A stretch of DNA of 64,000 nt. Source: Acephala macrosclerotiorum (Eukaryota > Ascomycota > Leotiomycetes > Helotiales > Mollisiaceae). The stretch spans positions 1 to 64,000 of the forward strand of contig MU119475.1 of NCBI GenBank assembly GCA_014904845.1, in the 5' to 3' direction. Within the stretch, counting starts at the first letter, position 1. Each line of letters opens with the position of its first letter. The notes beneath the pieces were generated by a model. It worked only from the letters and a program-made list of their open reading frames with translations, had not been told where the DNA came from and did no database searches. Position numbers and translations under genes: made by a program. Below, in pieces: positions 42,101 to 54,810 of the stretch.

Positions 42101-42830
42101 GAATAAACTATTTATTTCAAGTGAATATAATTTAATAAAATTTTAATTAATTTCGTTTTTTTTAAAATTTTTATAAAATTTGTTAATTACGTATTTATTA
42201 TTATTATTATTTTATAATCGTTTAATTATTTATTTTCTATTTCGATATTTAAAATATTTTTTAAAATAAATAAAGTAATTCGTAATTTCGTTTTTAAATT
42301 TAATAATATATATTTATATTAATTTTATTTTATTATATATAAAAATAACGAAAAATCGATTATTATTAAATTTTTTAATGAAAATTAAATCGATTATATT
42401 AAAATAAATTAATTTTATTAGATATTTTTTTAGTTCGATAAAATAATTATACGGTTTTTTTTATTTTTATATAATATATATATTATAAATATATAATTCG
42501 GTTTTAAATTTTATTATAAAATCGATTAAAAGTTTATCGAGTTTTTAAACGTTAAAATAATTAAAATAAAATTATATAGTTTTATAAACAAATATTATTT
42601 AATATTAATAAAAGTAAATATTATTAATTCGTCGTTCGAATTTAAAATCGAGATAAAAATGTTTTTAATTTTTTCGAATTTAATTTATTTTTTTATATTT
42701 TCGTATAATTTGAAATTATTAAATCGAAAATTAATAAATTAAAATCGATTTGCGATAATATAATTAATGTAATCGATATTAACGATTTAATCGTTTTTAA
42801 AAAACTCAATAAAAATAAAAAAAATTATAT
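39140..42830 (-). pseudogene. A2 pol region with intact YVDD box
   Basis: RNase H lies near 39,150-39,870, RT near 39,870-40,900 and, by order, integrase beyond. The RT catalytic box reads IVIYVDDLFIT on the minus strand, with YVDD at 40,233-40,244. This is the only one of five readable copies in the window with both aspartates kept. The following text (LREDI, IIKKSL) fits the copia consensus after YVDD. Other stops occur, so the protein is not made. Confidence 0.85.
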
Positions 42831-42847
42831 CGAGTAAAAAAAAAGTA

Positions 42848-42857
42848 NNNNNNNNNN

Positions 42858-42925
<68 letters not shown>
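42848..42925. repeat. Assembly gap (10 N) followed by 68-bp poly-A
   Basis: Ten N at 42,848-42,857, then A only to 42,925. A1 has aaaaaccgaaaaaaaagcg here (11,425-11,455), so the true sequence is an A-rich stretch that could not be assembled. The gap size is probably a placeholder. Confidence 0.9.
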
Positions 42926-42928
<3 letters not shown>

Positions 42929-42929
42929 C

Positions 42930-45637
42930 AAAATCGATTTATTATTAATAATTAAAAACTGGAAATTGTAAATTATAATTGTAATTATATTAGTAAATTC
43001 TACGAATAGAATAAAAAACGATATAAATTCGATCGAAAGTTTTAATTTTTTTGAAAATAAGTTTTTTATATTATTCGATTTCTATTTAATATTTTATTTT
43101 TTTTAGTATTAAAATCTTTTTTAAAATAAAAATATTTAATAAAATATTTAATTTTAATATAATATAGTTTTTTATAGTAATTATAAAAGTCTCGAATGTT
43201 TAATAAATAATCGTTAATTATAAAAACGATTTTAATACTAATAATAAACGAATTTTATTATTATTTTTCGTTAAACGCTTTTTAAATTATTATATTTTAT
43301 TCGATTTTAAAATTTTTAAGCGTTTAAATAAAATTATAAATCTATTAAAAAATCGTAATAAAAATTTTATATATAAATTTAAATTTTTAAAAAAATTGTA
43401 AAATTAATTAAATAAATATAAAAATTATTATTTTATAAAAATTTTTTAGTTCGTTATTAATTTAAAAGAATTAATTCGAGAAATCGATAATATTTTTATA
43501 TTTAATTAAAATAAAAGCGTAAAAACGTATAATAAAATCGATTAATTTTCTCGTTTTAATAAATCGTTTTAAACGAAAAATATTTAATATTTAATAAATT
43601 CGATTAAAAATATATTTTTTTTTTAATTATTATATTCGTATTAATTTTTTAATAACGAAATAGTTTTAATATTAATTTTTTTTTTAAATAAATTTTTATT
43701 TATTATATATTATTTTAAATAAAAATTATTTATTATATTTTATTTTATAAACGAGTTTTTTTATATTAATTGTATTATTTTTAAGTTTAAATTCCGTAAT
43801 TAAATACGATTTAAATAATTATTATATAATATAATTAAAATTGTTTATAGTGAGAAATTTGTCGATTTTATAATAAAAATCGAATTAGTTTTTTTTATTT
43901 TCGAAAATTAAAATAAAATTAAAAAAAAAGTTTTTTATAAATATTTTAACTTTTTTAATTATTATTTAAAATCGAATATAATAATATAAATCGCGTATAT
44001 TAATAAACGAGATTTTAATTTAAGGAATAAAATACGATATTAAATTTTTTTTTAAAACTCGTTATAAATACAATGTAAAAACGTTAATAAAATATTTTCG
44101 ATTATTTAAAAATAAGTTTTAAATTAGTTTATATTTAATTAAATTCGTTTTTTTATTAGTAGTAAAGAATTTTACGAAAAGAAAAATAAGTTTAGAAATA
44201 AAAGAGTTCGTTTAACGAATAATTAAAAGTTACGAATAATTATTTTAATATTTAAAAGTAATTTATATATTATAAAATCGAAAGTATTCGTAGAATTTAA
44301 AGAAAAAACGTGATTTTTTTTTAGAAATCGACGTTTATAAGCGAGAGAATATTATTATTATTACTTGTAATTAATATTAGATTGTAGATTTTATTGAGAA
44401 TATTAGTAAAAGTATTAAACGTGTTTTAAATAGTATTTTCGAGATAATAGAATTATTAATTGAAATTTCGTTAAATAAAATAATATCGAGATTACGATTA
44501 CTTAAATTAAAAAAATGTTTTTTTTATAAAAAGTATAATCGAAAAATATAAAATATAGCGTTTTATCGGTTTTATATTTTTTTTATTTACTTTATTTTTA
44601 TTTACTTTATTTAATTTATTTAATTTATTCGAATTTTCGATATTTTTTTTAATTTAAATTAAAACTCGTTTATAATCGTTTTTAGTGTTTCGTATTATAC
44701 GTAAAAAAAAAATATATATTTAATTATTATAATAATATTTATAAAAAAAATTTCGATTAATATAATCGAATATTATTATTAAAGTTTAAAAGGTTTTTTT
44801 TAATTAATAAAAAAGCGCGATAAAAAATAAACGAAAATAAAAAAAAGTTTATTTAAAATTTAAATAATAATATTTTTTTATTAAAAAATATTTTAAAATA
44901 AAAATAAAGAAAATTTAATTTGAAATTCGATCGAATTATTTAATCGATAAAAGAATTTTTTTTATAAAATAAAATTAAAATAATTTAAATTAAAACGTGT
45001 TTACGATTTGTTTTATTTTTAAAAAAATATTTTAATATCGAGTTTTCTTTTTTTGATTTAAAGTTTAATAAACGCTTGAAAATATTTTAAACTTAAAAAC
45101 GAAAAAATAAATTTATTTAAAAAAGAAATAAATTCGTTTAAAAATTAGAAAAATTTATATTCGTAAAATAAAAAATGTATTTAAACTATTTTAAAATACT
45201 AAAAGTAATATAAAATTTAGACTTAAAATAAATAAAAAAAAGACTATAAATAAAATTATAGTGAGAATATATATATTTCAAATCATATTAAAAAATAGTT
45301 TTCGAGTATTTAAAATTGTTTAAATTATTAAAATATTTTAGATTTTTTTAGATTTTTTAAAAAAAATAAAAATTTAAAGAATAATCGTTTTTTATTTAAA
45401 TTTAATTAATTATATTTATAATAAATAAATAAAATTTAATTAGTTTAAATTTCATATGAAATTAGTTAAAGAAAATTAATTAAAATAATCGAAAGTTCGA
45501 AGAATAGAAATAGAAATAAGAAGAAGAAAAAATAAATAATAAAAAGTGAATAAAATTTCGAACTATAAAAAATAAATAATTAAATAAATGATTTTTAAAT
45601 AAATAAATAGTTTCGTGCGAAATTCGAGTTTATAATT
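42930..45637 (-). pseudogene. A2 gag/protease side
   Basis: Aligns with A1 11,455-13,392 except for 44,713-45,476, which A1 lacks but A3 (22,330-23,340) has. C (57,550-58,200) has recognisable similarity too. By order this is gag and protease. No CCHC knuckle or DSGA motif could be read. The 9-bp repeat array is at about 44,605-44,635. Confidence 0.65.
45624..45637 (-). other. Primer-binding site of A2 (degenerate)
   Basis: Minus strand aattataaactcga next to the LTR. Fits ggttataagctcgg of element C after G-to-A changes. Confidence 0.6.
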
Positions 45638-45735
45638 TGTTAAAAAGTATAAAATAAGTATTTATTATTAATAATATATAAAGAGAGCGAAGTCTTTTTA
45701 TATATAAAAAAAGTGGAAAAAGTTTTATTTTAATA
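45638..45735 (-). repeat. 5' LTR of A2
   Basis: 98 bp. The unmutated tgtta at 45,638-45,642 is the complement of the TAACA end. Contains a ctctctttatatatt stretch as a possible promoter element. Confidence 0.85.
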
Positions 45736-46182
45736 AAAACGAATCGATTAACGATTAAAATAATATAAACAAAATCGAATCGCGTATCGAGTATAGTATA
45801 TATAAAAAAATCGATAACGAATTAATATATTCCTCGAAAAAAAAAATTAATATTTAATAGTTTTTTTCGATTAAAATTAAATAAATCGTTAATTTTATTA
45901 GAGTATTAACGATAAAATAAATCGATATATTATTATTTTTAAAAAAAATTCGAAAGTAAATAGTTTGTAAAAAATGAAAAAAGTAATAAAAATAATTTCA
46001 AATGATTTTTATATTTAAATAAAAATAGTATAAATTGAAATTAAATATATAAAAATAAAAATTAAACGATTTTTTAATAAATAATATTAATACTTTTTCG
46101 TAAATCACTAATAATAAAAAGATTATCGATGTAAATAATAATAATCGTATTTTTTCGATAAAAAACAAAAATATTAATAAAA
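45736..46182 (-). pseudogene. RT fragment of host element H
   Basis: Homologous to A1 1,320-1,760 and A2 39,855-40,290. The catalytic box reads YIDN (46,122-46,133). It begins right at the A2 5' LTR, and its first five bases (aaaac, gtttt on the minus strand) are one copy of the A2 target duplication. Homology stops at about 46,182. The other half of H is at 54,811-55,845. Confidence 0.85.
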
Positions 46183-48080
46183 TGTTTTTCTCGTTTCGAA
46201 AGAAAAAAGTCGTTCGCCGACTTGCAAACGAATCAATTAACGAACAGTTCTTTTCTTTCTTTTACTCGATATACATTTTATTTCGCAAGTCTCGCAAAAG
46301 CGTTTTTACGGGGAATTATAAAGCTTTTAATAAATATTTGCCTTAAAACGATTACAAAATATAATGCTTTTATTAAATCAATTTAATTACTTTTACAATT
46401 ATTAAATTAAAATCTTTCAAATATTTAAAATATATATATATATTTCTTCTTTCTATTTATTTATCAAAACGATCGAATTCATTCGTATAATCCTACTATT
46501 ACTATTTGATTTTTACAAGTATAAATATTATTATATACTTAGTACGAAAAACTTCGAGTATAATAAATATATTCGAATCGTCGATTTAATCTCTATAAAA
46601 AATTTGATAGTTTTTAATAAAGATTTTAATCGATTCGTTCGAATCTTTTAATTAACATTTTATTAATTAATACATTTTATTTAATTTATCGTTGTTTAAT
46701 CTATTAAAATTCCGCGTTTTGAATTTTTATTTTATTTTAAATCTCGATACGTTTTAATTGAAAAAATTTATTAAATAATATGTTTATAATATTAATACAT
46801 TTTAATAAAAATTGCGACGATAATAGCGACGTATAATAATTACGATATTTATTAAATATAAAAACTTTTTTAATCTTTGTATTATTTTAAATAATGCGCG
46901 ATATATTGATTTAAAGTAATTAAAATCGTAAGAATAAAATGTTTCTATAATAAAAAAAAATTGAATTGCAATAATTGAAAAGTAAATCCATTTATATTTA
47001 CGACGCTCGATATTATTAATACGATTTAATTGTAGAGTAATCGTAGATTAATTCGACGCTATTAATCGAGAACTCGAAGACCTTCGAATATTATTAAACG
47101 TTTTTTCGAAAAAATTATATAATTTTACAAATATTAATACTATAAATATAAAAAGTTAATAAAACGATTTTTAATATTTAAATCTTTTCAAATATTCTAA
47201 TTTCGAGTTTTTTACATATTTAATTATTAAAATATTTATCGCACAAAATAAAAACAAATACTATTACTCGAGTATTTTATATTTTTATATAATATTAAAT
47301 AAATTACTTTTTAATTGTAACGATATAATATATAATAACTCATATTAATTATTTACTAAATATATATATTTTTATTTAGTTTTTTATCTCGCTATTTAAC
47401 TATTTATTTTACAATAATAAATTTATTAATTATTTACTTTATTTATCTATTTTTATCTCGAGTTTTAATCGCAATATTTATACAATTATTTTACGTTAAT
47501 AAATACTTTTTAATAATACTAAAAAACTTTTTATAAATTATTTAATTATTATAATTTTTTTGTTCTTTTTTTTATTTTATTTTCAATACAAATTACATTT
47601 TTTCTTTTTTATTATTAATACAAACTTCTTTTTTTTTTTTATTATAATAAAACAATTTTATTATCAATTTAAAAATTAAAAACTAATTATCGTCGACCGC
47701 CGTTTTCGTTTATTAATTGTACAATCGAAACGAAAACAAAAACAATTTTCAATCTTCGAATACTATTAATAAATATATTTTTATTCTCGCTACGAAATAA
47801 ATTAATTAATTTATAATTTTTTTTTTATTACAATGAAACGATCTCGTCGCAAACTTAAAAATTAACATTTAATTATTATCGATACTATTTTTACGCTATT
47901 ATTAATTTTATATTTTATTATTTACTTTATTATTTGTTTTATTAGTACCAGAATTTCGATATATAATACAATTAAAAATTGCGATATTAAATCGATAAAA
48001 AATAAATATATAAAAATTGTAAAATAAAAATACTTTTATTGATTAAAAAAATTAATAATTAATTGTTTTCAAATTTTTAA
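46183..48080. other. Less mutated, C-rich-strand DNA; unidentified
   Basis: C outside CpG is frequent and G is scarce on the plus strand. 46,190-46,340 is almost GC-normal and contains an aagtcg-ttcgc-cgactt hairpin (46,207-46,223) and ggggaatt. No product recognised. Confidence 0.5.
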
Positions 48081-48084
48081 TTTT

Positions 48085-48640
48085 TAATTTTTCGATATTT
48101 CGAGCGTTTTATTTTCGAGCTATTAAAAAAATATACTTTTACTTTTATTTTAAAATATATTGATCGCAATTAATTATTTAATTTTGAACTTCGATTATTT
48201 TGTTTTCGAATTATTAAAAAATGCATTTTCATTTTTACTTTGAAATATATTAATTACGATTATTTATTTATTTTCGAATTTTAATTATTTTATTTTCCAA
48301 TTATTTTCGAATTATTTTTATTTTTATTTCGAAATATATTAATCACGATTAATTGTTTATTTTTGAATTTCAATTGTTTTATTTTCGAACTATTAAAAAA
48401 TAGTTCTTATTTCTATTTCGAAATATATTGATTGCGATTAATTGTTTTTTTGAATTTCAATTATTTTATAATATTTTCGAGTTATTAAAAAGTATATTTT
48501 TATTTTTACTTCGAAATATATTAATCGAGTTTAATTATTTACTTTTTTTTACATTGAAATTGATTTCGATTTATTAAAAAGTATTTTTTTATTTTTATTT
48601 TTAAATTATTTGATCGAGTTTAATAATTATTTTCGTCGAA
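48085..48640. repeat. Minisatellite, about six ~90-bp units
   Basis: The anchor gaaatatattaatca/tcg recurs at about 48,152, 48,242, 48,331, 48,420, 48,513 and 48,602 (spacing 89-93). Each is preceded by ttcgaa/gctattaaaaaa. Units differ by small changes and short indels. Confidence 0.85.
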
Positions 48641-48715
48641 TAAAAAAATTAACATTTGATTATTTTTAAATTTCGTCGAATAAAAGAATTAATATTTGAT
48701 TGTTTTCAATTTTCG
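48631..48715. repeat. 41-bp repeat, two copies
   Basis: tttcgtcgaataaaa...aatt...atttgatt occurs at 48,631 and again at 48,672, directly after the 90-bp array. Confidence 0.75.
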
Positions 48716-49586
48716 ATTATTAATAACGACGTTTACAATCGCTTTTAAATTATTCGAAAATATAATCTTATTTTTATTTTGAAATATATTAATATATTTA
48801 CAATATATTTCGATTTTATTTTAATAAATATACTATATTTATCTTTTTATTGTTTTTTTACATTTTTATTAGTGTGCGTTAAAATTTAGTTTATTTGAAA
48901 AAAAAAAAATTGCGAAAATTTTTTTTTTTGATTTTAAATTCAAAAAAGTCTATAAAAATACAATATTCGATTCGAAAAATTAATCGATAATTTTTTTTTT
49001 AAGTATATAAAATTATAAAATTTTTTAATAATACTTTAAGTATTTGATAAACGTAAAAATTGTACTTAATAAATATGTATTATAGTATTAGTATTTAGTA
49101 AACATATTATTACTATTATTATTTTTGTGTTTTATAAACAAATATTATTATTATTATTTAATTTTTTTCAAAAAAAATCGTAAACTTTTTTTATTAAATA
49201 CTTTTATTAATACTTTTTTTTATTTACTTAATAATTGAAATCTTTACTAATAATATAATATTATAATTGAAATTTATTTAATGCGTTTACTTTGAATACA
49301 AAATAAAACAATACTATAAACATTTAAAAAAAAAAGTAATTATTGTTTTTTAAATAGTAATAATTGAAAAAATAATTACTATTAAATACTTTTTATAAGT
49401 ATAAAAAATTCTTTTGTTTTTAAAAAAAACTAATTAAATAAATTTAATAGTTTTTTTTATTATATTTTTCTTTGTATTTTTTATTATTATTATATTTATT
49501 ATATATTTGTAATATTCTCATTTTTACTTTTTAATATAATATTTGAACTGTAAATAAATTTCGTTTAAAAGAGATTTTATTTAAAA
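48716..49586. other. AT-rich DNA, no feature recognised
   Basis: Non-CpG C and G survive at low density. No frame or repeat named. Confidence 0.5.
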
Positions 49587-49665
49587 CTGAATTTGAATTG
49601 AATTTGAATTTGAATTAAATTTGAATTGAATTTGAATTAAACTTAGATTAGATTTGAAATTTAGT
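49587..49665. repeat. Short tandem repeat, gaattt type
   Basis: About ten imperfect copies of a (t)gaattt unit of 5-6 bp, decaying to agattagattt at the end. Confidence 0.8.
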
Positions 49666-51300
49666 TTTTAGTTTAAAACAAACTATTTCAAGTTTTCTTT
49701 ATATCAATATATACGTTATTTATATTTGTATTAAATTTTTATAATCAAATTTATTTTTAATCGCGTATCGTTATCAATTCGATAGAACTTAGTAATTAAA
49801 TAAAAAATATAAAAAATAAAAAATATATTACTATTTTTTTGTATATTTACTATTACTATTTTCGATTTAATAATAATTGCGACTATTATTCTCGACTTAG
49901 TAATTTATTATACGAATCCAATAAAATTCTTTAAAATAATATTAATTATTTTAAAATAAAAATAAAAAATTCTAAAAAGTATTTATAGTAATTTTAAACG
50001 TTATTAATTATATCGTATTAAATTAAAAATAAAAATATCAACGAATTTTTATAGTTTTATTATTAAATTCGTTGTAATTATCTAGTTTTTTGAAACTTTT
50101 TTTAGTTTTATTTTTTTTTAATTTTTAATTTCGTTATTAAAATTCGTTTTTTTTTAAAAAAAAAATTAATAATATTTATTTATAAAAAGTTTCTTAAAAA
50201 ACTATTAATTTAAAATTGAATAATTTGTGTATTACAAATTATTTAATTTATTTCGATAACGACGAATTTTATATTAATAAAAATAATTCTCAATTTTTAT
50301 TATTTCAATTTCTATTAATATATAAATTGTTTTCAAATTCGTTTTAAAATACTTAATACATATTGTAAATATAATTTTAATTTTCATTTAAACTTTTTTT
50401 CAATAAATTTAATATTTATTTTATTATATCGATTTTTTGTTTTTTATTTTCGTATATTCTTATTTAGTTCTTATTATATTTCCTTTTTTCGTTTAATCGA
50501 CTTTTTAAAATATTTTGTTTATTAATCGAATCAAACTAATTTTTATTTCATTTAATTAATCTCTCGAATTATTCTATCTATTAATCGAATCAAAAAAAAA
50601 AAATTTCATTTAATCGATTTTTTAAAACATTCTATCCATTAATCAAATCAAACTAATCGTTATTGCACGAATTACATAATCGCGCCAATATTAGTATTTC
50701 ATTTTTTAGAATCTCGATTTATTTTCTTTTACTTTTTTTTTTTATTACTAGTACTCAATACTATTATTCTTTTTATTAAAATTCACAATCTAAAAACTTT
50801 TCTTTATTTCAAACAAATTTCGTTTATTGTTTAAAGCTTTTTTTATAATCGTAAAAATTTTAAACTCTAATCTTTAAATAAATATCCAAGTTTGTATTTT
50901 TTATTTTTCTCTTTTCAATTTTTGCAATCTTTATAAACTTTATACTCTAATTACATATACTAATTTGTATTTATTCAAAGTCTCATTTGCGCTAATCGCT
51001 TTGCATTCGAATCTATTCTTCATTCGAACTTTGCTTTACATTCGAACTTTAAAACCGTATTTCATTTTATTTTATTTCTCAATTCCATTCGACAAAATAT
51101 TTATAATTTCGAAAAATATTCTAAGAAATACCATACGTAGAATCTTGCGAAAAAATATAATAATAATAATTCTAACGATAAATTTTTTATATTAAAAGTA
51201 AAAAAGAAATAATTACTCTAAAAAAAAAAAAACTGCAATTACTAAAAAAAAATAGAATTAGTATTTCGAGTACTATCGAAAATAGAATTTCTAAAGAAAA
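49666..51300. other. C-skewed low-RIP DNA with 58-bp repeats
   Basis: Strong excess of C over G on the plus strand (9 C against 2 G in 50,521-50,580). The open frame at 50,965-51,195 is not supported by any motif. Confidence 0.5.
50490..50670. repeat. 58-59-bp tandem repeat, about three copies
   Basis: attaatc(g/a)aatcaaa starts at 50,521, 50,580 and 50,638, each preceded by a ttttaaaa-att(c)t block. A partial copy lies upstream at 50,492. Confidence 0.8.
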
Positions 51301-54300
51301 ATAAAAATAAAAAATATTATATTTTAAATAAAAATATAAAATAAAAAAGAATTTAAAAATCTAAAAAAAAAAATTTAAAAAGAAATTATATTTTTTTTAT
51401 TTTTTATTTTTTTTATTTTATAAATTTTGTAAAATCGTTTTATTTTTATTTAAATTTTTAAAAAATTTATTAAATTAAAATTAAAAGTAAATTTATTATA
51501 TAATTTATACAATTTTTTATTTTTTTTTAAATTTAAATACGTTATTATTTTAAAAGAAAATAATATACGTATATAATTATTTTTAAAATTTGAAATACTA
51601 GTACTATTAAAAGTAGTATTACTAAGAATATTACAATTACTTTTAATATAATTATAAAATATTTATTTAAAAAACGAATAAACGTTAAAATTATAAATAA
51701 AACAAATTTTATTTAATTTAAATACAATTTTAAGTTTTTAAAATAATTATTAAATTTTTTAAAATCAATTTATTTTACGATAAATAATATTAAAAGATTA
51801 TTTTTTGTATTATTTAAATCGAAAAAATTTTTAATTTTAAAAGAATATAATAAAGTATATATTTCGTATACGAGAAAAAATTATATACGATAAAAAAGTT
51901 AATATAAAAAATAATTTATTTTTAAACGAAAAAAAACTCGTAAATAATAAGAAAAAACAAAAATTAATAATTAATTTTTGAATTAGTTTTTTTAGTATTT
52001 TTTTTAAAATTCGAATTATTATAATTATTAATTTTAATTAAAATAATATGCGATATATTTTATTTTAATATTTATTTTTTTAATTAAATTAAGTTTTTTA
52101 TTATTTTTATTAAATTATTAATAATTCTACGTTTAATTCAAAAGTTTTATATTATTATAATTTTTATATCGATATTAATAGTAAATTTATTATATATATT
52201 TTTAGTATATTCGCGAACGACGAAAATAATAATAGAAAAATTATTAATATAAAATTTTTTTAATATTAAATTAATAAGATTTCGAAATTAATTATAGTTT
52301 TTACGTATTATTTTTTCGTTTGTATTAAAAAATTGTAAAATATTTTAAAAAATATTTTGTATATCGTTTGAAAATTTGAATTTAATATATAATATTTTAA
52401 AAATTGAAAATTTTTTAAAGAGTATATATTTTTTCGTAGTTTAATTAGTACTTTTTTAAATTGTAGAAATTTTGTGTTTTTTTCGATTTAATATATTATT
52501 TGCGTAAAATAAACGGTCTAATTTAAAGAATCGTACGTAGTGCGATTGTAAATAAATTTTAAATTGTTTTACGAAATTATAAACAATTTACTATATATAA
52601 TTAATTTTTTAATAAATAAAAACTATTAAAAATTCTTATATATAAAAATATTAATATTATCGAAAAAAAAAAAATTCGCAATAGTTTAAAAATTTTTTAA
52701 TAAAACCGATAATTAATAATTTTTAATAATTGAATAAAAATTATAGATTTTTCGTTAATAATAATATACTTTTTATAAATGAACTAGTTTTATAACTTTA
52801 TAAACTTATTATAATTTAATAATTTATATAAATTAATATTATTAAACGAATAAATTAAAAATTTAAATAATAAATAAAAAATTTAATTTTTAAAATTATA
52901 AATAATAATTTTAATTAAAATAATTCGAAAAATCGAATTTAATTTTTTAAATTGTATAGTAATTTTTGTAATACGAATATATATTTATAAAAATATATAC
53001 GTTTTATCGATTTCGATTATATTATCGAAATTAATTCGAAGAAATCGAATTAAATTATAACGACGTAAATCGTACGTTTTAATAATATATTTAATTATTA
53101 AATCGTAAAAATAATACTAATTTTTATTTAAAAAATTTATATCGTTTAATATTAATAATTCGAATTTTATATAGTATTTAAAGTTTTTTTTTAATATTTC
53201 TTTAAAACTTGAAATTAATATTGTATTTATTAATACAAATATTTTAATTTTACTTTCGATTTATTTTTTTATTATTTAAATCGTTTGAATTTTCGATTTA
53301 AATATTTTTATTATTACGATTAATATATTAGTGTACTAAAAACTTTTTACTATTGAAAAAATTATTTATTTCGAGTATAATAAAATAATTATAATTTTAA
53401 TTTAATAATTAAATATTATTATTATTAATCTCGAATTTATTATAGTAATTATCGTTAATATAATTATAATAAACTTTGTATAATTCGTAAATTTCAAATT
53501 AAAATTTTATTTAAATATTTTTAATTTTTATAAAAATTTTGATATTTATAAAAAAATAATTAAATATTATTTTAATATAATAATAATCAAAATAAAATTG
53601 AATTTTCGATTTCAATTTATACTTTAAAAAATAATTAATAATTCGCGATTTACTATAAATAAAATCGATAAATATATAATAATACAATTAAAATATATTG
53701 TAATTATACGTTTAAAATTATTCGATTAAAATAACGTTTTACAAATAATCTCTATTTTTAAAATTAATCAATCGATATTTATATTTAATATAAATATTAA
53801 ACGCAATTTTTATTTTTTTAAAAGTTTTATTAAAATACTAACGAATATAATACTAATTTTTCAAAAAGTAATTAAATACAATATACTTACAAATTTTTTT
53901 TATTTATAATAATTTTAAAAATATATAATAATATTTTTAAACAAATTAATCGCACTTATTAATAAAACGTATTAATAATTTAATAGTAAAAAATACTACA
54001 AATTAACGATTAAAAACTCGAAAAAAAATCTAAATAATAAAAATTAATTATAATATATATAAAAAAACACAAGAATAATATAATAAAATTTATTTTATTT
54101 GTAATTTATTTATAAAACGTTAAAAAAAATAATTTAAACGTATATTTAAATATATATATTACAAAAATTTTATACGTACATATAAATTAAGTATTTATAT
54201 TCGTTATTTATTTAAAAATTAATCAATTAATAAAATTATTAAAACTATAATAATTTCGTTTTAAAATAAATATATAATTTTTGTTGTTAATATTTTTATT

Positions 54301-54530
54301 TATAGTAATTTAATTTTGCTTTACTTTATTTTTATTAATAAATTAAAATCGATATTCGTATAATTTTGTAATTTTATTTTTCCGTAAATATTTATTAATT
54401 TTATAATAATTATATAATTATATTCGATTTAAAAAAATAGTAAATTAATTTAAAGAATTTGCGATTTAAACGAATAAAAAAAAGTAAAAATTGCGTTTAT
54501 TAATTGAACGATTTAAATCGAAATATTAAA
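51301..54530. other. Heavily RIP-mutated DNA, unidentified
   Basis: Back to CpG-only C and G. Probably one or more decayed repeats; no motif could be read. It ends at the right breakpoint of the inferred inversion. Confidence 0.5.
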
Positions 54531-54810
54531 TAATATTCTATTATTAATTTTTATCGCTTTTTTCACTTATTACTTACCATTTTTTTATAATCTTTTTTTA
54601 TATATAATTTTAATTATAATTTATTAAAAATATAATTAAATATTATATATAATATATAAAAACTTTTAAATCTATTCGTTTAAAATATATAAAAATATTC
54701 GATCGTATAAAAATATTAAAATAAAACTTTTTCCACTTTTTTATATATAAAAAGACATCGTTTTTTCCACATATTATTAATAATAAATACTTATTTTATA
54801 CTTTCTAACA
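54531..54810 (+). mobile_element. Detached 3' end of A2 with its 3' LTR
   Basis: 54,531-54,713 is the group A 3' untranslated region (same as 55,570-55,746). 54,714-54,810 is the LTR (97 bp, tattaaaataaaac to ctttctaaca). Homology starts where that of A2 stops (39,090), overlapping by only about 15 bp. It is in the opposite orientation to the A2 body. Confidence 0.8.

Larger units (their letters stand above)
39090..45735 (-). mobile_element. Copia retrotransposon A2, body and 5' end
   Basis: Minus-strand group A element from the 5' LTR (45,638-45,735) to about 39,090, where homology to the element's own 3' untranslated end stops. The missing 3' end plus LTR is found at about 54,531-54,810 on the plus strand. 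A2 contains a ~765-bp segment (44,713-45,476) that A1 lacks, and an assembly gap at 42,848. A2 inserted into the RNase H region of another group A element (H): the flank 45,736-45,740 is gtttt on the minus strand. Confidence 0.85.

Noticed and set aside
46200..46240. Helitron 3' end (hairpin)
   Set aside because: A hairpin is present but no CTRR end or A/T insertion site can be placed after it.
48085..48715. CRISPR array
   Set aside because: Units are contiguous and diverged with no unique spacers; this is a eukaryotic minisatellite.
50965..51195. Plus-strand open frame in the C-skewed region
   Set aside because: Somewhat more mixed composition, but no start context, domain or repeat support; probably open because G loss on this strand removes few codons.
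54622..54810. A longer (~190 bp) LTR for group A
   Set aside because: 5' LTR copies at 13,491, 22,082 and 45,735 all begin at tattaaaat, so the extra ~90 bp upstream is 3' untranslated internal sequence.
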